A stretch of DNA of 64,000 nucleotides, taken from the NCBI GenBank assembly GCA_034111045.1, contig JAWUYA010000001.1, positions 34,196 through 98,195 of the forward strand, in the 5' to 3' direction. The translations under genes and the position numbers were made by a program. The notes under the pieces were generated by a model, which saw only the letters and a program-made list of their open reading frames with translations, did not search any database and was not told where the DNA came from. The DNA comes from JALJPB01 sp034111045. Its GTDB lineage: Bacteria > Pseudomonadota > Gammaproteobacteria > Enterobacterales > Alteromonadaceae. Each line of letters opens with the position of its first letter. Within the stretch, counting starts at the first letter, position 1. Below are positions 18,808 to 27,492 of the stretch, piece after piece.

Positions 18808-19809
18808 ATGATTAACCTTATGCCTCTCAATATTATTACTTCACAACCAGACCCCTCAAAATTACCGGCCAATTATGCCATATCACTAGATGATTTTAAT
18901 GCAATATCATTGTCCGGAGAAGATCAAACTAAGTACTTACAAGGGCAAGTCACCTGTGATGTAAACTCTCTAAGTGATGACAGTTTAACCCATGGGGCCC
19001 ATTGTGATGCAAAAGGTAAGGTGTTATCAGTTTTTCGATTAATTAACCGGGCAGGTAAACATTTATTATTACAATCTAAAGCGAGTATCCCCCTTTCTTT
19101 AGCCGCATTGAAAAAATTCGGGGCCTTTGCCAAAGTAACAATTTCAGCAACAACACAACTTAACTTTGTTGCCTTAATAGGTGATAATGCCAGTACGTTA
19201 TTACAACAAACATTTAGCAAAGTACCTGATATATCACACCCTGTTATTCAAGCAGATACCACTACACTCGTCTATATTGCAGGTAAACAAGCTCGATATT
19301 TAGTAATTGATGAAAGCGAGGTAATCACTCAACTACTGAAAAAATTCAACTTACCTATTTATAATCAACTAGTGTGGCAACTAACAGAAATCCAAGAAGG
19401 CTTTCCTGTATTAACCCTGGGTAGTTTAGAGCAATATGTACCACAAATGCTCAACTTACATGCAATTAATGGCATTAGTTTTACTAAAGGTTGTTATTTG
19501 GGCCAAGAAACCGTCGCTCGTATGCAGTATTTAGGAAAAAACAAACGCGCGTTATTTGCTCTTTCTTCTGATAACGCCATAGAGCTAAATATCGAAATTG
19601 CTGCTGGGGATATTATTGAAAAGCAGTTAGGCGAAAATTGGCGAAAAGCGGGCGATGTGTTAGCAAGCTATAAAGCTGATAACCAAATAAGTCTTCAAGC
19701 GGTGTTAGCTAATGATGTTGATAAAAACACCGTTTTCCGCTTAAAAGCTCAACCAGAGGTTATATTTGCTATAACCCAACTGCCCTATTCACTTAACCAA
19801 GAAGATTAA
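18808..19809 (+). CDS. ygfZ: YgfZ/GcvT-domain iron-sulfur maintenance protein
   Basis: Folate-binding protein related to glycine-cleavage T protein, involved in repair or assembly of iron-sulfur enzymes such as MiaB. From the ATG at 18808 it has 333 residues; the frame opens at a TTG 11 codons earlier, and a second ATG lies at 18820. The family motif K-G-C-Y-x-G-Q-E appears as FTKGCYLGQETVARMQYLGK, and the N-terminal half has LSGEDQTKYLQGQVTCDV and AHCDAKGK. It is divergent from sdhE and seven bases upstream of slyD. Confidence 0.93.
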   Translation: MINLMPLNIITSQPDPSKLPANYAISLDDFNAISLSGEDQTKYLQGQVTCDVNSLSDDSLTHGAHCDAKGKVLSVFRLINRAGKHLLLQSKASIPLSLAALKKFGAFAKVTISATTQLNFVALIGDNASTLLQQTFSKVPDISHPVIQADTTTLVYIAGKQARYLVIDESEVITQLLKKFNLPIYNQLVWQLTEIQEGFPVLTLGSLEQYVPQMLNLHAINGISFTKGCYLGQETVARMQYLGKNKRALFALSSDNAIELNIEIAAGDIIEKQLGENWRKAGDVLASYKADNQISLQAVLANDVDKNTVFRLKAQPEVIFAITQLPYSLNQED

Positions 19810-19815
19810 CATTTT

Positions 19816-20304
19816 ATGAAAATTTGTAAAAATAAAGTCGTTGTATTGCACTATGCTGTTTCAGATACCGAAGATACTTTAATTGACAGCTCATACGATG
19901 ATAAGCCCCTTGCCGTTATCCACGGTACCGGTTATTTAATTCCAGGCTTAGAGGATGCGTTAGTTGATCATCAAGTTGGCGATAAATTCGATGTTGAAGT
20001 AGCCGCAGCGCAAGCCTATGGCGAACGATTTGAGGATTATGTACAAACTGTGCCTAAATCTTTATTTGCTGGTATTGATGATTTAGCTGTTGGCTCGCAA
20101 TTGCGTGCATCAACTGATGATGGTGAGCAAACTGTTATTGTAATCGATGTTCAAGACGATGATATTACTGTTGATGGTAATCACCCACTCGCTGGTCTTG
20201 ATTTGAAATTTGAAGTTGACATACTCGAAATTCGTGATGCCACTGAAGAAGAACTTGCACATGGTCATGTGCATGCTGAAGGCGGCTGCGGTCATAACCA
20301 TTAA
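19816..20304 (+). CDS. slyD: FKBP-type peptidyl-prolyl isomerase SlyD
   Basis: Prolyl isomerase and chaperone that also handles nickel for hydrogenases in E. coli. 162 residues: FKBP domain split around an insert-in-flap (IF) domain, with VIHGTGYLIPGLEDALVDHQVGD and VDGNHPLAGLDLKFEVDILEIRDATEEEL. The C-terminal metal-binding tail is short (HGHVHAEGGCGHNH), much shorter than the His/Cys-rich E. coli tail, so metal capacity is probably lower. It begins six bases after ygfZ, so the two are likely cotranscribed, and it is followed by a terminator. Confidence 0.93.
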   Translation: MKICKNKVVVLHYAVSDTEDTLIDSSYDDKPLAVIHGTGYLIPGLEDALVDHQVGDKFDVEVAAAQAYGERFEDYVQTVPKSLFAGIDDLAVGSQLRASTDDGEQTVIVIDVQDDDITVDGNHPLAGLDLKFEVDILEIRDATEEELAHGHVHAEGGCGHNH

Positions 20305-20326
20305 ATAACGTACTAATGTACAAACT

Positions 20327-20361
20327 AAAAAGCCAGTAGTTTTTAAATTACTGGCTTTTTA
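20327..20361. terminator. Intrinsic terminator after slyD, probably bidirectional
   Basis: AAAAGCCAGTA and TACTGGCTTTTT form a stem around a TTAAAT-rich loop, with A-run and T-run on the two sides. It separates slyD from the convergent ABC/M1 gene ending at 20379, so it may serve both. Confidence 0.85.
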
Positions 20362-20378
20362 TTGCTTATCAAAGCGTA

Positions 20379-23300
20379 CTACAAGCGATAAATATTATCC
20401 GCACTATCTCTATCCACTAGTTTGATAAAAGGGTCGACGCCAACAAATGTAGGCTGGCCCTTAATTTGAATAGTTATCTCATTTGTACCCGTTTTAATTT
20501 GATGTTTTTGCAAGTACATCACAAAATCTTTAGCGCTCAAGTCTTCAGGGTCTGCACTAAATAAACCAATATCGACAAGGTCGACAAACTCAACTTCTGT
20601 TTCTTTACCTTGACCATCTGCATGCATTAATGCCGCTTCAATGGTTAAGGTCACATCAAATAGCTCCGCGTCACCTTCAACAGCTGTCACCTCAACCTTA
20701 GTAGTTTTTAGATCATACAAACTTATGTATTCAAATAAACCACTAATAAACGCTCTTTCTTGTTCATTAGTATCTTGGTTTAGGTAACTGAGTAAATTTA
20801 ATGTTGTTGGATAAGGTGTACTGTTATATTTAAATTCAACCAAGAAGTCATGTAGTGCTTTATTTAGACGTTCTTCACCTATGCGATCTTTGAGTGACAT
20901 CATAATCACTGAGCCTTTTCGATAATGGATATATTGCTGATTTTCACTGCGATATACTGGCATTTCTTCTAAAGTCTCAACGCTACGGCCACGGAGATAA
21001 CTGTCAAGTTCATATTTTAAGAATTTACGAATTTTCTCAGTACCGTATTTTTTCTCCATCACCATAAGTGCACTGTATTGCGATAACGTTTCAGAGACTA
21101 TTGCGCTGCCTTGAACATTTGCCGCGCCTACTTGATGACCCCACCACTGATGTGCTACCTCATGCGCGGTAACATAATAAACAGGGTCAATATTTTCAGG
21201 ATCTCGTAAATCGGTAATAAAGCCAATTTTTTCTGAATAAGGCACCGTATTGGCGAAACTCTGGGCAAAGGAGCGATAACCGGGGAACTCAATAATACGC
21301 ATTTGTTTGTGCTGATAAGGGCCAAAATTTTCAGTAAAGTAATCAATGGAGTCTTGGACTGACTCAATCATGCGTTCAACATTCATTGCATGGTCTTTAT
21401 GATAATACACTTCTATATCAATCCCCTTATAAATCTGTTTTTTAGATGCTAAACGAGCCGACATCACAGAGTAAAAGTTCACCATAGGTGCATCCATTTT
21501 ATAGTGATAGATATTACGGCCATTTTCTTGTTTTTTACTTTGCAAATAACCCGGGGCAATTGCAAATTGATCCAAAGATGTTGACACCGTTGCTTCAAAA
21601 TCTATAAAGCCAATACCTTTACCAAAATCACTTTCGTTATAATATTGCTCCTCTTCAAGTTTATTGGCTCGCTTTAACGGTTCAAGACCGTGCTTGCGTC
21701 TATCGTGACGGTCGTTGAGTTGCCAGCTCTGCTGATAACCAAAGTTAGGGAATAAACTGTTATTATCGATAAAGGTGCCGTTTTCAACTAAAGTGACATC
21801 GCCACTGCCATCCGCAAACCCCTGATGGGCACGTTCAGCAATCAATTTTCCCGTTCTAAACTCACCTGGCTGCAATGGTATATCAAACTCGAACCATGCA
21901 GTATCAAACTCTTCATCTAATATGCCCAGCTCTCCACCCTCAATTTCAACACCCCATTGTTTACTAAAGCGGGGCTTTGCTACTAAAAATCGAGTAATTG
22001 CTTCATTTGAAGTATTGGTTACCGTAATTTCAGATAAAGCCTTTATGCGGCGTTCGTTTGCATAAATGTCTATTTTTGCGTGAGTTTTAGTAATAATAGG
22101 TATTTCAGCATTAATATATTGTACGTATTTATGCTCGTACCCTGCTTGTCTATCTTCTTGAACATCTTCAATCACAAACTCATTTAAAACCCGAGTATTG
22201 TAATGAATATAAGTCCCGCTTCCGATAAAAACGATAAAACCAAGGGCAACAATAACTCTTCCTTTTACTCCTAGGTAGTAACCAACATTTTTCATCCGAG
22301 TTTTTAATGTTTGTGCTGGTCCTCTATGCCATAACCCATGACTTAACCCAGCTAAAACAATAGCAAGGCCAGTCCAATACAACATATACCAAGTATGTGC
22401 TTCAAGGAAATGTCCATAACCATTGATGTCTGAGTATAAAACTTGGGGGGCGTTTGAAAATTGATACATGTTATGACTAAAGCCAAAGTTGCTTAACGTA
22501 ATAGTACTGATGATATAAAGCACAAAGAGCATCATGCCCACATATTTATTAGGGCTAATCACTTGTAAGAAAAAGGCCAATACAGCGGTTAGAAATAAAG
22601 GATATAAATTAATATACCCTAAACGAATAATATATTGAGATATCTCATAATCATTAAAACCTTGCAGCATTTGGTTGACTATGGTCACCACCATACCAAA
22701 GACATACAGCAAGGTAAGTACTAAACTAATGGCAATTATTTTTGATAACCAAAAAGTGATATTGCTTACTGGCATTGCATCAACTATGTCGCCCATGCCT
22801 GAATTACGTTCCCGCCAAACAACTTCAGCACTGTAATAGGCTAAAACAATCATCATTAGCAAGCCTGTTGAACCTGTTATTAGCTCTACCATAGACTGAG
22901 TTAATGGCCAGTTAGGTGTACCAAACATACCGCTAGGGTCGAGTAATGGGGCAACTAACAAAAAGATAGTTAATACACCTAGCACTAAAAAGGGGGCACT
23001 CAATACCACTTGTTTAATTTCAAATTGAGTTCTCAAGATTAAGTGAGATAGAGTTTGAATACCGGCGCTTTTATAAGTGATGTTATTATTAAATAATGAA
23101 CTAACATCTGTGGTTTTTCCCTGTGTCGCTTTTTTCTCGGCTTTTGCTTTAGGTAAACGAATTTTTAAGCGAAAGCCGCCAAATATCGCTAAAATCGCTA
23201 CCGCAATCGCTAGCCATAACAAACGATTTTGTAACAACAAGCCACTGAGTTCAATGGCAGTGTTATTTTTATCAAACATGGTCCAATAGCGGGTAACTTC

Positions 23301-23960
23301 TGTAAAGGTATTAGAAGCAAAGGGGTCAAGTATCGCGGCAAGCGTTCGATATTCAGGCTCAGAAGCGAAGCGTCCAGCAATAATATATAAAATAAATAGA
23401 CCTACTGCCGATAAATATACCGCCATCATTGAGCGAAAGCGCATGGCTACTGCGTAGAAAAAACAAGACAGTACAAATAACGTTGGTAAGGACAAATAAA
23501 AGAAAGAAGTAAAGTAATGACTTAAATTTGTAACTCCTAGGCGCTCAGGGTCTACCCAACCAGTTAGACTACCGATAAAACAACCTAACATAATACCTAA
23601 GGGGACAAAGGCAAAGACAGTAGCGACTATGGCGAATGAACCTAAAAATCGCCCTAATTGATAACTCACCGGGTTTATCGGTTTACTATAAAGCAATTCT
23701 GACATTTTACTGGTTTCATTTCTCGTTGCAGTACTAGCGACAAAATTAACCACTAAAAACATCGCAAATATCCCCATAATCAATAAGGTCTGGGCAATGG
23801 AAAAGGGACCATTGTAAACGACATTACCGCCACCACCAATTTGAACGTTCTCACTGACTGTTGCAAAAAAACTCAGTAAGAAAAAAATAAGTGAGGTGAC
23901 ATAAAAAGAAGGTTGACGGGTAAAATAACGCCACTCAAAAAGAAACATTTTAGCTAACAT
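20379..23960 (-). CDS. ABC transporter permease fused to M1-family aminopeptidase
   Basis: 1193 residues. The N-terminal 600 hold about twelve hydrophobic segments in two ABC-2-like permease modules (for example 18-36, 62-84, 100-128, 150-205, 245-262, 318-340, 358-378, 405-430, 445-495, 525-545), followed by a membrane anchor about 565-585. The rest is an M1 peptidase, with HEVAH at 933-937, WWGHQ after it and the third ligand E957 in SETLSQY. A typical GxMEN motif is not obvious. The order places the peptidase outside the cytoplasmic membrane. It is nine bases downstream of the cognate ATPase gene, with AAGGAG before its ATG. Known as a rare annotation in Shewanella-like genomes and Bacteroidetes; substrate unknown. 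Confidence 0.85.
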   Translation of the reverse strand: MLAKMFLFEWRYFTRQPSFYVTSLIFFLLSFFATVSENVQIGGGGNVVYNGPFSIAQTLLIMGIFAMFLVVNFVASTATRNETSKMSELLYSKPINPVSYQLGRFLGSFAIVATVFAFVPLGIMLGCFIGSLTGWVDPERLGVTNLSHYFTSFFYLSLPTLFVLSCFFYAVAMRFRSMMAVYLSAVGLFILYIIAGRFASEPEYRTLAAILDPFASNTFTEVTRYWTMFDKNNTAIELSGLLLQNRLLWLAIAVAILAIFGGFRLKIRLPKAKAEKKATQGKTTDVSSLFNNNITYKSAGIQTLSHLILRTQFEIKQVVLSAPFLVLGVLTIFLLVAPLLDPSGMFGTPNWPLTQSMVELITGSTGLLMMIVLAYYSAEVVWRERNSGMGDIVDAMPVSNITFWLSKIIAISLVLTLLYVFGMVVTIVNQMLQGFNDYEISQYIIRLGYINLYPLFLTAVLAFFLQVISPNKYVGMMLFVLYIISTITLSNFGFSHNMYQFSNAPQVLYSDINGYGHFLEAHTWYMLYWTGLAIVLAGLSHGLWHRGPAQTLKTRMKNVGYYLGVKGRVIVALGFIVFIGSGTYIHYNTRVLNEFVIEDVQEDRQAGYEHKYVQYINAEIPIITKTHAKIDIYANERRIKALSEITVTNTSNEAITRFLVAKPRFSKQWGVEIEGGELGILDEEFDTAWFEFDIPLQPGEFRTGKLIAERAHQGFADGSGDVTLVENGTFIDNNSLFPNFGYQQSWQLNDRHDRRKHGLEPLKRANKLEEEQYYNESDFGKGIGFIDFEATVSTSLDQFAIAPGYLQSKKQENGRNIYHYKMDAPMVNFYSVMSARLASKKQIYKGIDIEVYYHKDHAMNVERMIESVQDSIDYFTENFGPYQHKQMRIIEFPGYRSFAQSFANTVPYSEKIGFITDLRDPENIDPVYYVTAHEVAHQWWGHQVGAANVQGSAIVSETLSQYSALMVMEKKYGTEKIRKFLKYELDSYLRGRSVETLEEMPVYRSENQQYIHYRKGSVIMMSLKDRIGEERLNKALHDFLVEFKYNSTPYPTTLNLLSYLNQDTNEQERAFISGLFEYISLYDLKTTKVEVTAVEGDAELFDVTLTIEAALMHADGQGKETEVEFVDLVDIGLFSADPEDLSAKDFVMYLQKHQIKTGTNEITIQIKGQPTFVGVDPFIKLVDRDSADNIYRL

Positions 23961-23969
23961 AATTACTCC

Positions 23970-24845
23970 TTAAGCAACATTACGGTGATTATGAAGGGTA
24001 GAAAAATAGACATCTTCTAGATTAGCGGGTGCGACTTCAAAACCTTCAGGAGCATTATCAGCCATTACATGAACGATGGTTTGTCCGGCAAATAGTCGTT
24101 TTGAAATAACCGTAAGGTTTTGCTCTAACTCAATAGCTTCTTGCTGAGATACTGACTTACGCCAAATTTGTCCGTTCAGTTTATCGGTTAATAAAATAGG
24201 GTTGCCTTCTAACACAATTTTACCTGACGCTAATACCGCCATATTAGGACAAAGTTCAGTAACATCTTCAACAATATGTGTGGATAAAATAATGGCTTTA
24301 TCTTCGCCTAAACCAACCAATAGATTGTGAAAACGATTACGCTCTTCAGGATCTAGTCCTGCGGTAGGTTCATCAACAATTAATAAATCAGGGTCACCAA
24401 GCAAAGCTTGCGCAATACCAAAACGTTGGCGCATTCCACCAGAAAAACCACTGACGGCCTTTTTTTTATGCTGATAAAGGTTAGTTTGTGCTAACAAGCC
24501 ATCAACAGCTTCTTTGCGTTCTACTTTACTTTTAATACCTTTTAAAATAGCTAAATGGTCAAGTAGCTCATAAGCGCTAATGCGAGGGTAAACGCCAAAG
24601 TCTTGTGGCAAGTAGCCAAGTCGTTGACGTAAAGCTTGGGGATCGTTAAAAACATCAATACCGTCAAAATCAATATTGCCAGAGTCAGCATTTTGTAAAG
24701 TGGCAATGGTCCGCATTAATGATGACTTACCTGCACCATTTGGCCCCAACAAGCCGAACATACCTTTAGGGATTTCCAGTGAAACATCGTCAAGTGCTTT
24801 AACACCATTGTCGTAGGTTTTAGATAAGTTCTTAATTGTTAGCAT
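23970..24845 (-). CDS. ABC transporter ATP-binding protein
   Basis: ATPase partner of the permease/peptidase fusion downstream. Starting at the ATG at 24845, preceded by AAGGGA at good spacing, it has 291 residues. It carries the Walker A GPNGAGKSS, Q-loop (YLPQDFGVYP), ABC signature SGGMRQR, Walker B LLIVDEPTAGLD and H-loop STHI. It belongs to the ABC-2-exporter ATPase type (CcmA/NatA-like). The open frame extends 12 codons upstream but without a ribosome site. Together with the fusion it forms a two-gene operon. Confidence 0.9.
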   Translation of the reverse strand: MLTIKNLSKTYDNGVKALDDVSLEIPKGMFGLLGPNGAGKSSLMRTIATLQNADSGNIDFDGIDVFNDPQALRQRLGYLPQDFGVYPRISAYELLDHLAILKGIKSKVERKEAVDGLLAQTNLYQHKKKAVSGFSGGMRQRFGIAQALLGDPDLLIVDEPTAGLDPEERNRFHNLLVGLGEDKAIILSTHIVEDVTELCPNMAVLASGKIVLEGNPILLTDKLNGQIWRKSVSQQEAIELEQNLTVISKRLFAGQTIVHVMADNAPEGFEVAPANLEDVYFSTLHNHRNVA

Positions 24846-24956
24846 TATTATCCCTTGTTTTATTATTATTTTCAGGCACAAACCTTATGCTACTGTATAC
24901 TTGATGTAAATTATTTTATTTATAATTTTTTAAGAGCAAATCAATTGTATATAAAT

Positions 24957-24993
24957 AAAAAAACCGATAGCCATTAAGACTATCGGTTTTAGT
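24957..24993 (-). terminator. Terminator after the DUF1232 gene
   Basis: Minus-strand AAAACCGATAG and CTATCGGTTTT flank a nine-base loop and are followed by TTTTTTTATT. It lies 36 bases after the stop of the DUF1232 gene and before the ABC operon promoter. Confidence 0.85.
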
Positions 24994-25028
24994 AATTATC
25001 ATGAAGGCAACTATCGTTCAGTACCCCA

Positions 25029-25577
25029 TCAGAAAATAGATTTAAACGATGAACCTCCTCCTCTGCGAGAAGAGCGGCGAGCTCTCATTCTATTGTGAAG
25101 ATCACGGCGCTTAGCGCCTAACCATTCTTCACGAGTAATAGTATTGTCACCTTTTCGGCCTTCCTCACGTTCACGGTACGCACAAAACTCTTCAAAAGCA
25201 TCAATGTCATCTTTAAATTCTGCAGCGACTAGCTCTATCATAATGGCATCATCTAAAAAGCCTAACACCGGAATATGATCAGGCACTAAATCCTCTGGCT
25301 CACTAAAATAAGCTAATGCACTTAACACTTCAGAACGCTCTTCTTCAGGAATTTGCCATTCTTCGTCTTCTATAATTGCCACCATAGTTTCTAATTTTTG
25401 TAAACGTTCACTTACGAACTCAGGTACAGAGCCTTTAACATCAGCACTTAATCTTTTTGCATTGGCCAAAATAGAGTCTTCATCAAAATTTTTAACATTT
25501 CCTTGGGCTTTCTTCATTACTTTACGAAAATGTTCTAAGTCAGCATCATTTAGGGTAAATTTAACTTCTATTGCCAT
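25029..25577 (-). CDS. DUF1232 (YkvA-like) family protein
   Basis: 182 residues. The YkvA-type signature is seen in residues about 95-125: ALAYFSEPEDLVPDHIPVLGFLDDAIMIEL, which fits the short hydrophobic DUF1232 motif (xYxxxPxDLIPDxIPxxGxxDD). The N-terminal part is helical and charged, and the C-terminal tail is very basic and serine/glycine-rich (RRSSRRGGGSSFKS). Members are poorly characterised, and some are membrane-associated. It is a single gene with its own terminator and a 188-base spacer before lysS. Confidence 0.75.
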   Translation of the reverse strand: MAIEVKFTLNDADLEHFRKVMKKAQGNVKNFDEDSILANAKRLSADVKGSVPEFVSERLQKLETMVAIIEDEEWQIPEEERSEVLSALAYFSEPEDLVPDHIPVLGFLDDAIMIELVAAEFKDDIDAFEEFCAYREREEGRKGDNTITREEWLGAKRRDLHNRMRARRSSRRGGGSSFKSIF

Positions 25578-25680
25578 GGTTTATCTCCATATTGACTTTA
25601 ATGATTAGCATTGAGATCGAAAAACTTACGATCAACTTAATGACTATAGATTAAAAATTTCATTAAATTAAGGTATTCAC

Positions 25681-25709
25681 AGTTATTAATTAATTATTAA
25701 TTAATAACT
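25681..25709. repeat. 13-bp AT-rich inverted repeat
   Basis: AGTTATTAATTAA (25681-25693), loop TTA, TTAATTAATAACT (25697-25709). It is perfect and lies between the lysS terminator and the DUF1232 gene start, where it could be part of the DUF1232 promoter region or a DNA bend. No function is established. Confidence 0.6.
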
Positions 25710-25719
25710 TGTAAATAAA

Positions 25720-25740
25720 AAAACACCCGAAGGTGCTTGA
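25720..25740 (-). terminator. Terminator after lysS
   Basis: Minus-strand AGCACC-TTCG-GGTGTT with a stable UUCG tetraloop, followed by a run of seven T. It is 26 bases after the lysS stop codon. Confidence 0.85.
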
Positions 25741-25765
25741 TAAAAATGAAGGACATGAATTAAAT

Positions 25766-27352
25766 TTATTCAGTTTCAGGGCGCATATGAGGAAATAATA
25801 TAACGTCTTTAATTGTTGGGGAATCACTAAATAACATCACTAATCGGTCAATACCAATACCTTCCCCAGCCGTTGGTGGTAAACCATGCTCTAATGCGCG
25901 AATATAATCATCATCGAAATGCATCGCTTCATCATCACCTGCATCTTTTTCTTCCACTTGTTTTTTAAAGCGAGCGGCTTGATCTTCGGCATCGTTTAAC
26001 TCAGAGAAACCATTAGCTAATTCACGACCACCAACAAAAAATTCAAACCTGTCGGTAATAAATGAATTTTTATCATTGCGACGAGCAAGTGGTGAAACTT
26101 CCCATGGATATTCGGTGATGAAAGTAGGTTGATCCAATAAATGCTCAGCAACCTCTTCAAAAATTTCACAAATGTATTTACCAGGGCCCCAAACTTTTGC
26201 AGCTTCACCTTCTTTGACCCCAACCGCTTTTGCTATCGCTTTAATGGCATCAAAATTATTTTCAGGATCTCGTAGTGCTGCCTCATCAATATGAGCCGCG
26301 CCATGATGCTCTTTACCATGCTTGAGAATGGCATCAACCATAGATAAACGCACAAACGGTTGACCAAAGTCGTAAAATTTCTCTTCTAGTACTTCACCTT
26401 CACTGTTTTTTACTGTATTTCGTATTATGGGGGTACCCAACACATCTTCAGCGATTGTACGAAGCATATCTTCTGTGAGGTTCATTAGATCATTATAATC
26501 AGCATAAGCTTGGTAGAACTCAATCATAGTAAATTCGGGGTTATGACGAGTTGATAAACCTTCATTACGGAAGTTACGGTTAATTTCAAAGACCCGTTCA
26601 AAACCACCCACTACCAAACGCTTCAAATAAAGCTCAGGAGCAATACGTAAATACATGTCAAGATCAAGGGCATTATGATGCGTCATGAAAGGCTTAGCTG
26701 TTGCGCCTCCAGGGATAACTTGTAACATTGGCGTTTCAACTTCCATAAAGTCACGACTGACTAGATATTTACGAATGCCATCAACAATTTTCGAGCGCAT
26801 TTTAAAGGTATTACGGGTATCTTCATTAATGATTAAATCAACATAACGCTGACGATATTTAGTTTCTTGATCTGATAGGCCATGAAACTTTTCAGGCAAT
26901 GGGCGTAACGATTTAGTTAATAATGAATATTCTGCCATATTAACGTAAAGATCGCCCTTACCTGATTTATGTAAAACACCTCTAACACCGATAATATCAC
27001 CAATATCTAATGAGCCCCAACGTGCTCTGATATCTTTTTGTACCGTTTTTTCAGCATAAGCTTGTATGCGGCCTGACATATCTTGAACAACTAAGAATGG
27101 ACCACGCTTAGCCATAACACGCCCAGCAATGGCATAAGTCACTTGAAGCTCTTCAAGTGCTTCTTTTGATTTTTCACCATGTTCAGCTTGAATGTCAGCG
27201 GCTAAATGCTCGCGATTAAAGTCATTTGGAAAACCATTAGCCGAGCAATTTGTACGAATTTTATCTAATTTCACACGGCGTTCAGCAATGAGTTTGTTTT
27301 CATCTTTTGCTGCTTGTTGGCTAGATGTGTTATTTTTAACCTTGTCTGTCAT
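25766..27352 (-). CDS. lysS: Lysyl-tRNA synthetase, class II
   Basis: Charges tRNA-Lys. 528 residues, about 23 more than E. coli LysS, mostly in an N-terminal polar extension. The OB-fold anticodon domain (about 70-160) has VAGRVMAKRGPFLVVQDMSGRIQ. The class II catalytic core shows motif 1 (FMEVETPMLQVIPGGA), motif 2 (FRNEGLSTRHNPEFTMIEFYQAY) and motif 3 (GIGIDRLVMLFSD). It lies after prfB on the same strand, the conserved prfB-lysS pair, but with a 140-base spacer that holds a decayed prfB piece. Confidence 0.97.
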   Translation of the reverse strand: MTDKVKNNTSSQQAAKDENKLIAERRVKLDKIRTNCSANGFPNDFNREHLAADIQAEHGEKSKEALEELQVTYAIAGRVMAKRGPFLVVQDMSGRIQAYAEKTVQKDIRARWGSLDIGDIIGVRGVLHKSGKGDLYVNMAEYSLLTKSLRPLPEKFHGLSDQETKYRQRYVDLIINEDTRNTFKMRSKIVDGIRKYLVSRDFMEVETPMLQVIPGGATAKPFMTHHNALDLDMYLRIAPELYLKRLVVGGFERVFEINRNFRNEGLSTRHNPEFTMIEFYQAYADYNDLMNLTEDMLRTIAEDVLGTPIIRNTVKNSEGEVLEEKFYDFGQPFVRLSMVDAILKHGKEHHGAAHIDEAALRDPENNFDAIKAIAKAVGVKEGEAAKVWGPGKYICEIFEEVAEHLLDQPTFITEYPWEVSPLARRNDKNSFITDRFEFFVGGRELANGFSELNDAEDQAARFKKQVEEKDAGDDEAMHFDDDYIRALEHGLPPTAGEGIGIDRLVMLFSDSPTIKDVILFPHMRPETE

Positions 27353-27391
27353 GTTGTTTCTCGTTACTTAATTTTAAAGCGTTTATGTGAT

Positions 27392-27480
27392 AAACCCGAA
27401 GGTAGGGTTGCTTCAATAAACTTGTCTAAATCACCATAGTGTAAGGATTGCTATCTGGTACACGCGATTTTCAACGTCAT
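27392..27480 (-). pseudogene. Decayed duplicate of the prfB 3' end
   Basis: Bases 27410-27435 match 27515-27540 of prfB over 26 consecutive positions, and GCGATTTTCAACG at 27464-27476 matches 27562-27574. The spacing differs by seven bases, so the reading frame is broken between the two blocks. In the prfB frame the copy reads GDLDKFIEATLPSGL, against GDLDKFIEASLKSGL in the gene, and then runs on through SHKR to a later stop. It is a diverged partial duplication of the last 25-30 codons, or the residue of an older prfB end. Confidence 0.85.
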
Positions 27481-27492
27481 TTTTTCTTATTT

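Noticed and set aside
22077..23289. Open frames on the plus strand across the ABC/M1 fusion
   Set aside because: Shadows of the fusion gene, which is strongly supported by motifs and ribosome site.
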